Part shown: positions 35,888 through 45,244 of the stretch, piece after piece
Position numbering within the stretch: position 1 is the first letter of the stretch
Layout: the number at the start of each line of letters is the position of its first letter
NCBI RefSeq assembly: GCF_001612845.1
Contig: NZ_BDBF01000021.1
Span: forward strand, 1-64,000
DNA length: 64,000 nt
Reading direction: 5' to 3'
Origin: Nocardia elegans NBRC 108235
GTDB taxonomy: Bacteria > Actinomycetota > Actinomycetes > Mycobacteriales > Mycobacteriaceae
Made by a program: the position numbers and the translations under genes
Notes under the pieces: generated by a model
The model's input: the letters and a program-made list of their open reading frames with translations, nothing else
Told to the model about the DNA's origin: nothing
The model's database searches: none

Positions 35888-37327
35888 TCAGCGTACGTCG
35901 AGGTAGATGCTCTTGATGTTCTGGTAGCCGGACAGACCCTCGGGACCGAGTTCACGGCCCATACCGCTGTTCTTGATTCCACCGAACGGTGCGGTCGGAT
36001 CGTTGGCGTAGCCGTTGATTCCGACGGTGCCGGAGGCGATGCGGTGGGCGAAGCGGGCGCCTCGTTCCGGGTCCGCCGTCCAGACCGTACCGCCGAGTCC
36101 GTAGTCGGAGCCGTTGGCGATGGCGACGGCTTCGTCCTCGGTGGTGTAAGGGATGACCGACAGCACGGGGCCGAAGATCTCCTCCTTGGCGATGGTGTGG
36201 TCGGGTGCCACGTCGGCGAAGACCGTCGGCTCGACGAACCAGCCGCGGTCGCCCGCTCGCGCACCACCGGCCGTGACACGCCCGCCGTCGCTGCGTCCCG
36301 CGGCGATATAGCCTTCGACCCGGTCGCGTTGGCGGGCCGTCACCAGTGGTCCCATCTGGGTGGCGGCAGAGAGTGGGTCACCGACGGTGATGTTCTTGGC
36401 GAGGTCGGTGACGGTGTCGACCACTTCGTCGTAGCGGGAGGCCGGCGCCAGCACGCGGGTGCACAGCCAGCAGATCTGCCCGTTGTTCAACAGGGTTGCG
36501 CTGAAGAAGGATTCGATGTTGTCGGCGAGGTTCGCGTCGTCGAGGACGACGGCGGCGGATTTTCCGCCCAATTCCAGCGTCACCGGGCGCAACAGCTCGC
36601 CGCAGGTGCGTGCGATCGCACGCCCCGCACCGGTGGATCCGGTGAACGACACTTTGTCGATGCTCGGGTGCGCTACCAGGTAGGCACCCAGCTCGCGGCC
36701 ACCCGGCACCACATTCAGCACGCCGGGCGGCAGGCCCGCTGCCAGCGCCGCCTCAGCCATCAAGAAGGCGTCGAGAACGGTCTCGGGCGCCGGTTTGAGC
36801 ACGACGGTGCAGCCTGCGGCCAACGCCGGCGCGATCTTGAGGAAGGTAATTGCCTGGGGAACATTCCACGGCACGATCGCGCCCACGACGCCGATCGGTG
36901 AGCGCGTGATCACCGTGGAACCGCCGAGCATGCCGGGGCGGATTTCGTCTTCCTGGTCGGCGACCATGGTGCCGTAGTACTGCAGAAGCAGTGCGGGAAA
37001 GCCGCTTTCGAACTGTCGCGCGAGGCTGATCGGCATCCCGTTCTGGGTGCTGACTCGGGCCGCGGTCTCCTCGCCCCGCTCCGCCAGCTTGTCGGCGAAC
37101 GTGGCCAGCGCTTCCGCGCGGCGCTTGCCGTCCCAGTGCGCCCAGCCGGTCGGATCGTCGAAAGCCGCCCTTGCCGCGGCGACCGCAGCGTCGATATCGG
37201 CTTGCGCGCCGTCGGGCACTGAACCGATACGCTCTTCCGTGCTCGGCGAGATCACCGGGATGATCGAGTTGGTGGCCGGCGACGCCCAGCGCCCGCCGAT
37301 GTAGAAGTCGGTGTAATCGATGGTCAT
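35888..37327 (-). CDS. aldehyde dehydrogenase
   Basis: A 479-residue NAD(P)-dependent dehydrogenase with Asn154 (PWNVP), Glu252 (LELGGKS), catalytic Cys286 (NNGQICWLC) and EEIFGPVL. It is last in the minus-strand operon P450-reductase-alcohol dehydrogenase-aldehyde dehydrogenase, with a 25-bp gap to the previous gene. It should convert the aldehyde made by the alcohol dehydrogenase into a carboxylate ready for CoA ligation, comparable with perillyl or terpineol aldehyde oxidation. Confidence 0.9.
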   Translation of the reverse strand: MTIDYTDFYIGGRWASPATNSIIPVISPSTEERIGSVPDGAQADIDAAVAAARAAFDDPTGWAHWDGKRRAEALATFADKLAERGEETAARVSTQNGMPISLARQFESGFPALLLQYYGTMVADQEDEIRPGMLGGSTVITRSPIGVVGAIVPWNVPQAITFLKIAPALAAGCTVVLKPAPETVLDAFLMAEAALAAGLPPGVLNVVPGGRELGAYLVAHPSIDKVSFTGSTGAGRAIARTCGELLRPVTLELGGKSAAVVLDDANLADNIESFFSATLLNNGQICWLCTRVLAPASRYDEVVDTVTDLAKNITVGDPLSAATQMGPLVTARQRDRVEGYIAAGRSDGGRVTAGGARAGDRGWFVEPTVFADVAPDHTIAKEEIFGPVLSVIPYTTEDEAVAIANGSDYGLGGTVWTADPERGARFAHRIASGTVGINGYANDPTAPFGGIKNSGMGRELGPEGLSGYQNIKSIYLDVR

Positions 37328-37352
37328 GATCGTGCTTTCTTTTTCGGTCGTC

Positions 37353-38456
37353 TCACTCGTGGACGAGGACCGGCTTGAGAACCTCGCCGCGATGTTGCGC
37401 GGCCACGGCGTCGTTGATCTTGGTGAACGGGAAGGTCGACACGAGTTTCTCGATCGGGAATCGCCCGGCCCGCCACAGCTCGATCAGTTCGGGGATGAAT
37501 TCGTCGGGATCGCTGTCACCTTCGATGATGCCGACCACGGTGAGGCCCAGAACAAGAGTGTCGATCACGGTAAGGGGCAGTGCCGCTTCGGGATTCGCGG
37601 GAACACCGATCAAGCCGAGCTTGCCGTGGAAGGTCATCGACTTCACCAGAGAATCGATGACCGCCGGAATGCCGGACGTGTCGATGGCGTAGTCCACCCC
37701 GGCGGCGACGATCGCGCGAACCTGGTCGGCGACCGGCCCGGCGGCGGGATCGATGGCATGAGTCGCACCCAGTTCCAGGGCCAGGTCGCGGCGCGAGGCG
37801 TGGGGTTCGACCACGATGATGGTGGCGCACTCGCGCACCACAGCTCCCATCACGGCCGCGAGCCCGACCGAACCCGCGCCCGCGATCAGCAGTGCCGAGC
37901 CCGCCCGGCAAGCGAGTGAGCGCATGACGGCCCCGGCCCCGGTCTGAATGCCGCATCCGATCGGTGCGATCAGTTCGGCGGGTAGATCCGCGGGCACCTT
38001 CACCACATTGCGTTCCAGCGCGAGGCTGTACGTGGCGAAGGAAGACTGGCCGAAGAACAGTCCGGTGATCGACTCGTCACCGTTCGAGAGTGGACGGGTG
38101 CCGTCGGCGCGGACACCGTCGTAGTTGAGATGCATGAAATTGTGGCAGTACGACGGCGAACCAGCACCACACGCCGGGCACGATCCGCAGCTGGCGAAGG
38201 TGATGCCGACGCGATCACCCGGTGCCACCTTGGTGACTCCTTGACCGACAGCCTCGACGATACCGCATCCTTCGTGGCCGAAGACGGCCGGAAGAGCGAC
38301 CGGAAGCGCTCCGTCGCGTGCGGCGAGATCGGTGTGGCAGATGCCGACGGCCTCCATCTTCACCAGTACCTCGCCGAAGCGGGGCCCGTCGAGAGTGATT
38401 GTCTCGAGGGAGAATTCGCTGTGCGGCGCGCGCGCGACCGCTGCGAGTGCTTGCAT
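37353..38456 (-). CDS. zinc-dependent alcohol dehydrogenase (class III-like)
   Basis: A 367-residue medium-chain dehydrogenase. Catalytic zinc ligands are Cys40 and His61-Glu62 (GHEG); the structural zinc site is Cys90, Cys93, Cys96 and Cys104. The Rossmann motif is AGAGSVGLAAVMGA. The family includes aryl and terpene alcohol dehydrogenases. The ATG at 38456 has AAGGAA upstream and sits two bases from the stop of the ferredoxin reductase gene. It would oxidise the primary alcohol formed by the P450. Confidence 0.9.
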   Translation of the reverse strand: MQALAAVARAPHSEFSLETITLDGPRFGEVLVKMEAVGICHTDLAARDGALPVALPAVFGHEGCGIVEAVGQGVTKVAPGDRVGITFASCGSCPACGAGSPSYCHNFMHLNYDGVRADGTRPLSNGDESITGLFFGQSSFATYSLALERNVVKVPADLPAELIAPIGCGIQTGAGAVMRSLACRAGSALLIAGAGSVGLAAVMGAVVRECATIIVVEPHASRRDLALELGATHAIDPAAGPVADQVRAIVAAGVDYAIDTSGIPAVIDSLVKSMTFHGKLGLIGVPANPEAALPLTVIDTLVLGLTVVGIIEGDSDPDEFIPELIELWRAGRFPIEKLVSTFPFTKINDAVAAQHRGEVLKPVLVHE

Positions 38457-38458
38457 GA

Positions 38459-39742
38459 TCAGTTCCTTCGCGTTTCGGGGTGAACGCCTGCGGCCACGGG
38501 GGCATGATCGGAATCCATCGCGGCGTCGCGCAGGGAGACGCCGGGATCGGCCAGTACGTCGCGGTCCAATCGAGTCCGGGCGCCGATGAACTTCTTTCCG
38601 GCCATGAAATCCGCTGCGGCATTGACGGTTTCGACGCAATGCGCGATTCCTGCGGCGTCGAGGTGAAACACCGAGCAGGCGTTCGTGCCCGGGGATGTGC
38701 GCAGCACGGCCTCTGTTCCAGGCGCGAGTACGCCCGCCATCTTCAATTTCATATCGAACTGGTCCGACCAGAACCACGGCACCTCGTGCGGCGGGATGGG
38801 CGCACCGGTGATGACAGCGGCGGCTTGCTTGGCCTGCTCGGTGGCGCTCGGGATACTTTCCAAACGCACCATGGCCCCCAAGCGGTCGTGCAGGCGGTGG
38901 GTGACATCGCCGATGGCCAGAATGTGCGGGTCGCTGGTGCGGGCGGCACCGTCGACGACGATGCCTGCCATGCAATCCAGGCCGGCATCCCGGGCGATTT
39001 CGTCCACGGCCACCGCGCCGATCCCGACAACTACCGTGTTGCAACCGATTTCAGTTCCGTCGCCCAGGATTACACTCGCTACCCGTCCCTCGCGGCCGCG
39101 GATCTCCCGCACATCGGCTCCGGTGACGATATGCGTTCCGCGGGCGCGATGACTCTCGGTCAGAATCCGAGACAATTCGGGGCTGGCCACCCGGGCCAGA
39201 ACCCGCTCCTCACGTTCGATCACCGTCACCTCGCACCCGCGGGCTCGTGCGGCCGCGGCTACCTCCAGGCCGACATAGCCGCCGCCGACGATGGTCAACC
39301 GCGCACCGGCGAGCACTGCGGTTCGAAGTTCGGCGGCATCGGCGACGGTGCGCAAGGCGACCACCCCGGTGAGATCGGCTCCAGGGACCGGAAGTACGCG
39401 GGGGCGGGCACCGGTTGCCAGGACCAGCGTTCCGTATTCGACGGTGTGGCCGGAGCGTGTCGTCACCGACCGCGCCGACCGGTCGACGGCGACCACCGGA
39501 TCGGCGAGCCGAAGCTCGATGTCGTTGTCGGCGTAGAACGATTCGGGCCGTAACCACTGGAGGTAGTCCTCGCCGTCGTACTTCTTCGACAAGGGCGGAC
39601 GATGATAGGGAGGAACGGGCTCCGCTCCGTACATCAGCACACGACCGGTGAAACCGTGCTGCCGGAGCAGACCGGCGAGCATTCCGCCGGCCTGCCCCGC
39701 ACCGACGATCACCACGTCGTGCGCCGGAGATTCTGCATCCAT
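38459..39742 (-). CDS. ferredoxin-NAD(P)+ reductase of the P450 system
   Basis: A 427-residue FAD flavoprotein of the putidaredoxin reductase type. FAD motif VVIVGAGQAGGMLAGLL (10-26), NAD motif TIVGGGYVGLEVAAAA, LATGARPRVL, and the late FAD-binding ILAIGDVTH. It passes electrons from NAD(P)H to a [2Fe-2S] ferredoxin, most likely that encoded at 41296. Placed five bases after the P450 stop, in one operon. The C-terminal tail is slightly long for the family. Confidence 0.92.
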   Translation of the reverse strand: MDAESPAHDVVIVGAGQAGGMLAGLLRQHGFTGRVLMYGAEPVPPYHRPPLSKKYDGEDYLQWLRPESFYADNDIELRLADPVVAVDRSARSVTTRSGHTVEYGTLVLATGARPRVLPVPGADLTGVVALRTVADAAELRTAVLAGARLTIVGGGYVGLEVAAAARARGCEVTVIEREERVLARVASPELSRILTESHRARGTHIVTGADVREIRGREGRVASVILGDGTEIGCNTVVVGIGAVAVDEIARDAGLDCMAGIVVDGAARTSDPHILAIGDVTHRLHDRLGAMVRLESIPSATEQAKQAAAVITGAPIPPHEVPWFWSDQFDMKLKMAGVLAPGTEAVLRTSPGTNACSVFHLDAAGIAHCVETVNAAADFMAGKKFIGARTRLDRDVLADPGVSLRDAAMDSDHAPVAAGVHPETRRN

Positions 39743-39747
39743 CGCTG

Positions 39748-41070
39748 TTACCGGTCGAACTCGATGGCGACGGGCATGTTCTTCAGACCGCCGACGAAGT
39801 TGGTCTGAATGAAGCGCGTGTCATCGGTCGGGGTAATGGACTTCACGTGTGGCAGTAGCTCTTCGAGCATGACGCGCAGTTCCAGCTTGGCCAGATGCTG
39901 CCCGATGCACATGTGCGGGCCGTAGCCGAACGCGATGTGCTTGTTGGGGCGGCGAGTGAGATCGAAGCGGTCCGGCTCCGGATTGGCGTCGGCGTCGCGG
40001 TTGCCGGACTGGTACAGCAGCATGAACCGATCGCCGGCGTGAATCTCGCGCCCGCGCAGGGTGTAATCCTGAGTGGCCATGCGCATGAAGTGTTTCACCG
40101 GCGACGCCCAGCGCAGCGACTCGTTCACCAGGTGCGGGACGAGTGAGAGATCGTTGCGGACGAGTTCCAGTTGCTCGGGGTGACGGCCCAGTTCGAGCAT
40201 GCCGCCGGCCAGGGTGCTGGAGGTGGTGTCGTGCCCGGCGGTTGCGATGGCGATGAACCAGCCGTAGGCGACCTCACTCTTGTAGAACTCGCCACTTCCA
40301 TCGCGGGCCATCGCGATCACGGTGGCGAGATCCTCGCGTTGGTTGGCGCGCCGATCCTGCAGCAGCGCTTCGAAATAGGCGAAGAAGTCCTGGATGGTCG
40401 CGACCCACTGGCGGGCTGCGGCATCGGGAGTGAGTGGTTCGACATCGTCTCGCGCGGCGTCCGGATCGGCGGTGCCGAAGAACTCCTGGGTCAGCGACAT
40501 CATCTTCGGTTCGTCGGATTCCGGAACACCGAACAGGCTCATGATCACGTGCAGCGGATATTGCAGCGCGAAGTCTTTGACGAAATCGATCCGTCCGTCG
40601 GTCTCGAGCAGGCGTGCCACTGCGTTCTTGGCCAGCTCCCGGATCACCGACTCCCACTGGGCCAAGTTCTGCGGCCGGAACCAGTCCAGCGCAATGTCTT
40701 TGATCTCGGTGTGCTCCGGGGGATCGAGATAGGTCAGGGTTTCCAGAATCCGGAGACTGCCGTTGTTGATGCTCTTGGTGAATTCGTCCCCGGCCCGATT
40801 GGCCAGGATCGGGTTGACCGACCCTTTGTCCTCACCGCCGGCGCTCGTGAAGATCTCGGGCTGCCGCTCGATCTCCATGATGTCGGCATGCTTGCTGACC
40901 AGCCACAGTGGGTCGTACCCCTCGACGACCGCGCGGCCCAGCGGATTGTTCTCACGCAACCAGCGGTACGCGTCGAACAGCGCGTCGTTGTCACGGTGGC
41001 CTTCGGGAAGCACGATCTGCCGGGCGATGGTGTCCGGGATCAACTCGGTGGCCTGCTCCGTGGTGCTCAT
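39748..41070 (-). CDS. cytochrome P450, CYP108 (P450terp-like) family
   Basis: A 440-residue soluble P450. Haem ligand Cys388 in [11 protein letters not shown], acid-alcohol pair Asp281-Thr282 in AGHDTT, and ExxR at 317-320. The N-terminal [15 protein letters not shown] and the [22 protein letters not shown] segment closely match my memory of Pseudomonas P450terp (CYP108A1), an alpha-terpineol C7 hydroxylase; rhodococcal relatives act on p-cymene and limonene. It heads the operon with its reductase and two dehydrogenases and diverges from the ferredoxin. Subfamily and substrate are inferred. Confidence 0.9.
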   Translation of the reverse strand: MSTTEQATELIPDTIARQIVLPEGHRDNDALFDAYRWLRENNPLGRAVVEGYDPLWLVSKHADIMEIERQPEIFTSAGGEDKGSVNPILANRAGDEFTKSINNGSLRILETLTYLDPPEHTEIKDIALDWFRPQNLAQWESVIRELAKNAVARLLETDGRIDFVKDFALQYPLHVIMSLFGVPESDEPKMMSLTQEFFGTADPDAARDDVEPLTPDAAARQWVATIQDFFAYFEALLQDRRANQREDLATVIAMARDGSGEFYKSEVAYGWFIAIATAGHDTTSSTLAGGMLELGRHPEQLELVRNDLSLVPHLVNESLRWASPVKHFMRMATQDYTLRGREIHAGDRFMLLYQSGNRDADANPEPDRFDLTRRPNKHIAFGYGPHMCIGQHLAKLELRVMLEELLPHVKSITPTDDTRFIQTNFVGGLKNMPVAIEFDR

Positions 41071-41295
41071 TTGCTCTCCTCGTTCGATCGGGAAGTGGTT
41101 CCCAGCGTGTCAGCGCGGCGGGTGAGGCACATCACACCGATGTCGGAAGCGTGTCGGCAGAAAGGGGGAAGTGTGGCGTAGGAATCACCCCGATGGCCGG
41201 TGGTATTCGGCCGTCGTGGGGATGTCGGGTGATCTAGGTGATTCGCAGACTGGATTCGCTGTATTTCAGCGCTTCATCTGTCGGAGGAGGACCTC

Positions 41296-41619
41296 ATGCC
41301 CACCGTTGTCTATCGATTGCCCGACGGCTCGGCCAGTTCGGTCGATGTCCCGGCAGGGCAGACCGTGATGGACGGCTCCGTGCGCAACAACTTGCCGGGA
41401 ATCGTCGCCGAGTGCGGTGGTAGTTGCTCGTGCGCTACCTGCCACGTATACGTCGAAGGCGAATCCGCCGAGGCGTTCGACGAGGCGTCGGCGGAGGAAC
41501 AGGATCTGCTCGAATTCCTCGACGGGGCGAGGCCGTGCTCCCGGTTGTCCTGTCAGTTGGTGCTGCGCGCGGATATGGAGACGATCACCGTGACGGTGGC
41601 GGAGTCGAACGGTCTGTGA
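41296..41619 (+). CDS. [2Fe-2S] ferredoxin, terpredoxin/putidaredoxin type
   Basis: A 107-residue electron carrier. Cluster ligands are Cys40, Cys46, Cys49 (C-x5-C-x2-C) and Cys86 in RLSCQ; extra Cys44 and Cys81 are present. GIVAECGGSC matches terpredoxin. GGAGGAGG precedes the ATG. It should link the reductase to the P450, though it is transcribed away from them across a 225-bp promoter region (41071-41295) where I see no gene. Its last 35 bases overlap the convergent LuxR gene. Confidence 0.92.
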   Translation: MPTVVYRLPDGSASSVDVPAGQTVMDGSVRNNLPGIVAECGGSCSCATCHVYVEGESAEAFDEASAEEQDLLEFLDGARPCSRLSCQLVLRADMETITVTVAESNGL

Positions 41620-42526
41620 GAGCGGCGTGGCGGGCGATCAACTCGCTTCGGTTCGTCGCCCCCAGCTTTCGCAGAATCCGCTTGACGTGAGATTTCACTG
41701 TATCGATAGTGATGACTAGTTCGGTGGCGACGGCGGTATTGGATGCGCCCTGGAGTACCAGGCGCAGCACCTCGCTCTCGCGCTCGGTCAGGGGTTCCAT
41801 CCATGAAGGGGTTGGTGGAGGAGGTTCCGCTTCGCTCCGTGCGGCGGGGATGTCGTTCTGGTGTTCGCGGGCGATTCCACTCGATCGCAACAACTCGAGT
41901 TGTCTCGCCCGGCGGGCGGACAAGCCCAGTCGACGCAGGCAGCTTCCGAGTACCTCCAGCAGCAGAGCAGCTGAATCATGCTGTCCGGCTGTGAGTTTCC
42001 CACCGATATGCACGAGAACCACCGGAATTCCATCCACCGAAACTGATATGACCGTACAGCCCTCGGGGAACAAAGCCCTCAACTCGGACGCGGGCTGATA
42101 GCCGAACGAACTGTTTCCTGAAACGACCGCATGCGATTCAGCGGATTCCGGCTGCAAGCGATAGCTCGCCGGAATTGCGTTCGCGCCGCCGGATTCGTAG
42201 CTGGCGACGGGTCGTGCTCGATCGGATTCGATACTGGAGGCGAGAACGAGCCTCGCGGTGCAGATTTCGGCTAGCGCCGCACAGGTGCGGCGCAGTAGTT
42301 CGGCACTGGAGGTGGCCGTCACGAGGCCGGTGACCGCACGGTGCAGTCGGCCGGCGGCGCGTCGATGCGCGTCGATTTCCCTGTCTCGTAGCTGTTGTTC
42401 GTGTTCGAGGAGCTCGGCGAGCCGACGACCGAGCTCGGCCGCCCGGGAGCCGGATGCGGTGCGTATTGCGGCGATCAGATCCTCGGCCGTCGGGTGATTA
42501 CACTGATCGTCCGGCGGCGAACTCAT
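41585..42526 (-). CDS. LuxR-family regulator with GAF-like sensor part
   Basis: A 313-residue regulator. The C-terminal helix-turn-helix (about 247-305) reads PLTERESEVLRLVLQGASN, then VITIDTVKSHVKRILRKLGATNRSELI. The N-terminal coiled segment (RRLAELLEHEQQLRDREIDAHRR) leads into a GAF-like domain. The start overlaps the stop of the upstream LuxR gene by four bases, so both are coupled. It lies between the ferredoxin and MaoC genes, which suggests control of the P450 or ring-cleavage genes by a small effector. Confidence 0.82.
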   Translation of the reverse strand: MSSPPDDQCNHPTAEDLIAAIRTASGSRAAELGRRLAELLEHEQQLRDREIDAHRRAAGRLHRAVTGLVTATSSAELLRRTCAALAEICTARLVLASSIESDRARPVASYESGGANAIPASYRLQPESAESHAVVSGNSSFGYQPASELRALFPEGCTVISVSVDGIPVVLVHIGGKLTAGQHDSAALLLEVLGSCLRRLGLSARRARQLELLRSSGIAREHQNDIPAARSEAEPPPPTPSWMEPLTERESEVLRLVLQGASNTAVATELVITIDTVKSHVKRILRKLGATNRSELIARHAALTDRSTPPPSR

Positions 42527-43668
42527 GCCGAAAGACTCGGCTGCATCCGGTGGCCGGCATACTGCGCGGCGGCTTCGGCTCTGGTGGCGACGCCGATCTT
42601 CTTGAAGATCCGCTGCACGTGTGATTTCACGGTGCCATCGGAAATGCACAACCGCCGTGATATCGCCGCGTTGGTGGCGCCGGTGGCGATCAGCGCCAAG
42701 ACCTCCCGTTCGCGTCCTGTCAGCGAACTGAGATATTCCTCTGTGCGCGAAGGGTATTCGCGGTGATACGTCTCGCCCGGGGAATCTCCCAGGCCGTCCA
42801 AGGTGACGACGGTGCTTTCCAGTTCGCGCAATGCGCGGTTGAGTTTGTCCAGCTCGGCGGCGGTGTGCCGGTTCTTCTCGGCAATCGCTGTCCGCAACCG
42901 CGATGATTCCATCGACAGCGCGCATGCCTGCGCCAGACTGGTGATGAGGTGGAAGTCGGCGTCGTTCAGATCATTGTCGTGGCGGTCGACGTGAACGATC
43001 GCGACCGCGCGTTCCGCCACGACGATGGGCACCGCGAGATACCCGGCGGGCCGGCTGAGATCCAACAGCGGGCGATAGGTGTGGCGGTTGACCTCGGAAG
43101 GTCCGACCGCATATGAACGGCGTCGTCGAACGAGCTCGGCCTCCCGCGGCGCTTCGCGCAAGGGGATCGTCCTGCCGTCGACCGCGGCGACCAGGGGTGC
43201 GAAGCCGGCACCGAGCTCGGGGTTCACCGCGACCGTCACCGGCGCCCAGCACGATCCGGAGACCACCGAATACATGGCTTTCCCATAGCCGAGCGCGGTG
43301 CACAGCTCGCGGGTCAGCACATGGGACAAAGCGGCTTCGGGTGCCTTGTCGATTTCGCGCACAACCCGCGCCAAGCCGCCGAACTGTTTGCTGTGCACGC
43401 GCATGCGACGCGCGATATCCGCCCGGATCGCCTGGTCGACGGTGGTCAAAATCGTTGCGACCTCCAGCGTGATCTCCTGCGAGGGAAGTCCGGTGCGCAA
43501 CGCGTTGCTGGCGTAGTCGCGTACCAAGGAGAGGCTCGGGTTGAACTCCTGGAGTCGGAGTAGTTCCGGCTCGGGGCCGATCACCTGCAGTAACCGCGCG
43601 AACGCTCGTTCTGCGACGTTGGCATCGTCGGCGGGGCGAATCGGCATCGTTGCTGATTGCACAACCAC
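42523..43668 (-). CDS. LuxR-family regulator with GAF-like sensor part
   Basis: A regulator of about 381 residues with a helical N-terminal part, a GAF-like domain (YLAVPIVVAERAVAIVHVDRHD) and a C-terminal helix-turn-helix (LTGREREVLALIATGATNAAI then CISDGTVKSHVQRIFKKIGVATRAEAA). It resembles actinobacterial regulators seen beside aromatic or lipid degradation genes. The GTG at 43668 has GAGGAG six bases upstream; ATG starts at 43647 and 43749 are alternatives. It is paralogous to the next gene and diverges from the MaoC gene. Confidence 0.8.
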   Translation of the reverse strand: MVVQSATMPIRPADDANVAERAFARLLQVIGPEPELLRLQEFNPSLSLVRDYASNALRTGLPSQEITLEVATILTTVDQAIRADIARRMRVHSKQFGGLARVVREIDKAPEAALSHVLTRELCTALGYGKAMYSVVSGSCWAPVTVAVNPELGAGFAPLVAAVDGRTIPLREAPREAELVRRRRSYAVGPSEVNRHTYRPLLDLSRPAGYLAVPIVVAERAVAIVHVDRHDNDLNDADFHLITSLAQACALSMESSRLRTAIAEKNRHTAAELDKLNRALRELESTVVTLDGLGDSPGETYHREYPSRTEEYLSSLTGREREVLALIATGATNAAISRRLCISDGTVKSHVQRIFKKIGVATRAEAAAQYAGHRMQPSLSA

Positions 43669-43759
43669 TGTCCACTCCTCGCGCAAACAGTCACCGACGC
43701 GCGGCGGTGGATCGTCGGCGACGACGTCGTGTGACTCAACACACACCATATCAGTTATA

Positions 43760-43770
43760 TGGTATGTCCA
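43760..43770. promoter_or_regulatory. weak GntR-type operator candidate
   Basis: TGGTATGTCCA within an AT-rich patch. It keeps TGGT-N3-TCCA, like the site at 54392-54402, but departs from the consensus. It lies upstream of the LuxR gene and 90 bp from a better site on the MaoC side. Confidence 0.3.
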
Positions 43771-43856
43771 AAACCGGCCGGTCCGCTGCGCGTTCGCAGA
43801 CCCGCCCGGCGCTCGATTCCGTACCAACGTCGCATACATTGACCCGTCCGTTAAAT

Positions 43857-43867
43857 TGGTCGTACCG
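43857..43867. promoter_or_regulatory. GntR/FadR-type operator
   Basis: TGGTCGTACCG, preceded by AAT, 37 bp upstream of the MaoC start at 43905. It is nearly identical to the site at 62403-62413 in front of the GntR gene itself. Confidence 0.65.
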
Positions 43868-43904
43868 TAGAACCATTGTAAGGCCGACTCTGGAGGTAAA
43901 CGAC

Positions 43905-44357
43905 GTGGCTGGTGTGTGGTTCGACGAGTTGTCGGTCGGACAGAGATTCGAACATCCGATCCGCCGTACGGTCACCGAGACCGACAACGTCCTCTTCACC
44001 GCGATGACGCACAATCCGGCGCTCCTGCATCTCGACGAGGAGTACATGAAGGGCACGCAGTTCGGGCAGCGCATCGTGAACAGTGCCTTCACGCTGGGCC
44101 TGATGGTGGGCATCTCTGTCGGTGACACGACGTTGGGAACGGCGGTGGCGAACCTCGGCTGGGACGAGGTCCGCTTTCCCAAGCCGCTGTTCCATGGCGA
44201 CACCATCCACGTTGTGTCCGAAGTTCTGGAGTTACGCGATTCCAAGTCGCGGCCGGACCAGGGAATCGTGGTCTTCCTGCATCAGGCGTTCAATCAGCAC
44301 GACGAACTGGTGGCCTCGTGCAAGCGGTCCGGCCTGCAACGCAGGAGGCCGCAGTGA
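43905..44357 (+). CDS. MaoC-like hydratase
   Basis: A 150-residue single hot-dog hydratase: FDELSVGQRFEHPIRRTVTETDNVLFT, then MTHNPALLHLDEEYMKGTQFG with the Asn/His region used in the active site, and VRFPKPLFHGDTI. This type (related to mesaconyl-CoA hydratases) is often encoded beside a CitE-like lyase, as here, where the next gene overlaps by four bases (GTGA). GGAGG lies eight bases before the GTG start. It probably hydrates an enoyl-CoA to the hydroxyacyl-CoA cleaved by the neighbour. Confidence 0.85.
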   Translation: MAGVWFDELSVGQRFEHPIRRTVTETDNVLFTAMTHNPALLHLDEEYMKGTQFGQRIVNSAFTLGLMVGISVGDTTLGTAVANLGWDEVRFPKPLFHGDTIHVVSEVLELRDSKSRPDQGIVVFLHQAFNQHDELVASCKRSGLQRRRPQ

Positions 44358-45244
44358 CCGCCCCGATCCGCTCGTTTCTGTTCGTGCCCGGCGACAGTGA
44401 GAAGAAGATCGCCAAGATCGTCGGATCATCGGCGGACGCGGTGATCCTGGATCTCGAAGATGCCGTCAGCGTTGGGCGGAAACCTCTTGCTAGACAATTG
44501 GTGTCGGAATTCATCGGTGCGAATCCCGACACCGGGCGAGGTCCGCAACTGTGGGTGCGTATCAATCCGATCGCGTCCGGAGAAGCCGTCTCGGATCTCG
44601 TGGCGGTGGTCGGTTCGCGACCGGCCGGCATCATGATTCCGAAGATCGACGGCCCGGACGATGTCATGCGCGTGCACCACTATCTCGAAGCTCTGGAGAC
44701 GGCACGCGGTCTGGCCCTGGGAGGGATTCGAGTGCTCCCGGTGGCGACGGAAACGCCCATCGCGCCGTTCCGCCTGGGTGACTTCGCCACCGCCGGGATT
44801 GCTCGCTTGTACGGAATGACCTGGGGTGCCGAAGATCTGAGCGCGGCCCTCGGTGCTTCGACCAATCTTGGGCCCGACGGCACCTGGGCCACCACCTACC
44901 GAATGGTCCGGTCGCTGATGCTGATGAGTGCCCGGGCCGCGGGCGTCGAGGCGGTCGAGACTTTGTACGTGGATATCCGCGACGACGACGGCTTGGCGGA
45001 ATCCTCTCGTCGTGCCCGCGCCGAGGGATTCAGCGGGCGGATCGCCATTCATCCTGCCCAGGTCGACACGATCAACGCCGCGTTCACGCCCTCGCCCGAG
45101 GAGGTGGAATTTGCGCAGCGGGTCGTGGCGGCGTTTTCCGCCGGCGTGGGAACGGTCGCCCTCGACGGGAAAATGCTCGATCTGCCGCACCTGAAGCAGG
45201 CCGAGCGTGTCCTCGCCCTCTCGGGTCGCGCTCGAGCCGAATGA
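44354..45244 (+). CDS. CoA ester lyase, CitE/HpcH family
   Basis: A 296-residue TIM-barrel lyase. Landmarks are RSFLFVPGD (6-14), LDLEDAV (33-39), Arg70 in WVRIN, Glu133 in ATETPIA and Glu160-Asp161 in WGAEDL, then GRIAIHPAQV. Members cleave or form beta-hydroxyacyl-CoA thioesters (malyl-CoA, methylmalyl-CoA, citramalyl-CoA) with Mg. In a terpene pathway such an enzyme could cut a tertiary 3-hydroxyacyl-CoA that ordinary beta-oxidation cannot pass. AGGAGG precedes the GTG. Confidence 0.88.
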   Translation: MTAPIRSFLFVPGDSEKKIAKIVGSSADAVILDLEDAVSVGRKPLARQLVSEFIGANPDTGRGPQLWVRINPIASGEAVSDLVAVVGSRPAGIMIPKIDGPDDVMRVHHYLEALETARGLALGGIRVLPVATETPIAPFRLGDFATAGIARLYGMTWGAEDLSAALGASTNLGPDGTWATTYRMVRSLMLMSARAAGVEAVETLYVDIRDDDGLAESSRRARAEGFSGRIAIHPAQVDTINAAFTPSPEEVEFAQRVVAAFSAGVGTVALDGKMLDLPHLKQAERVLALSGRARAE

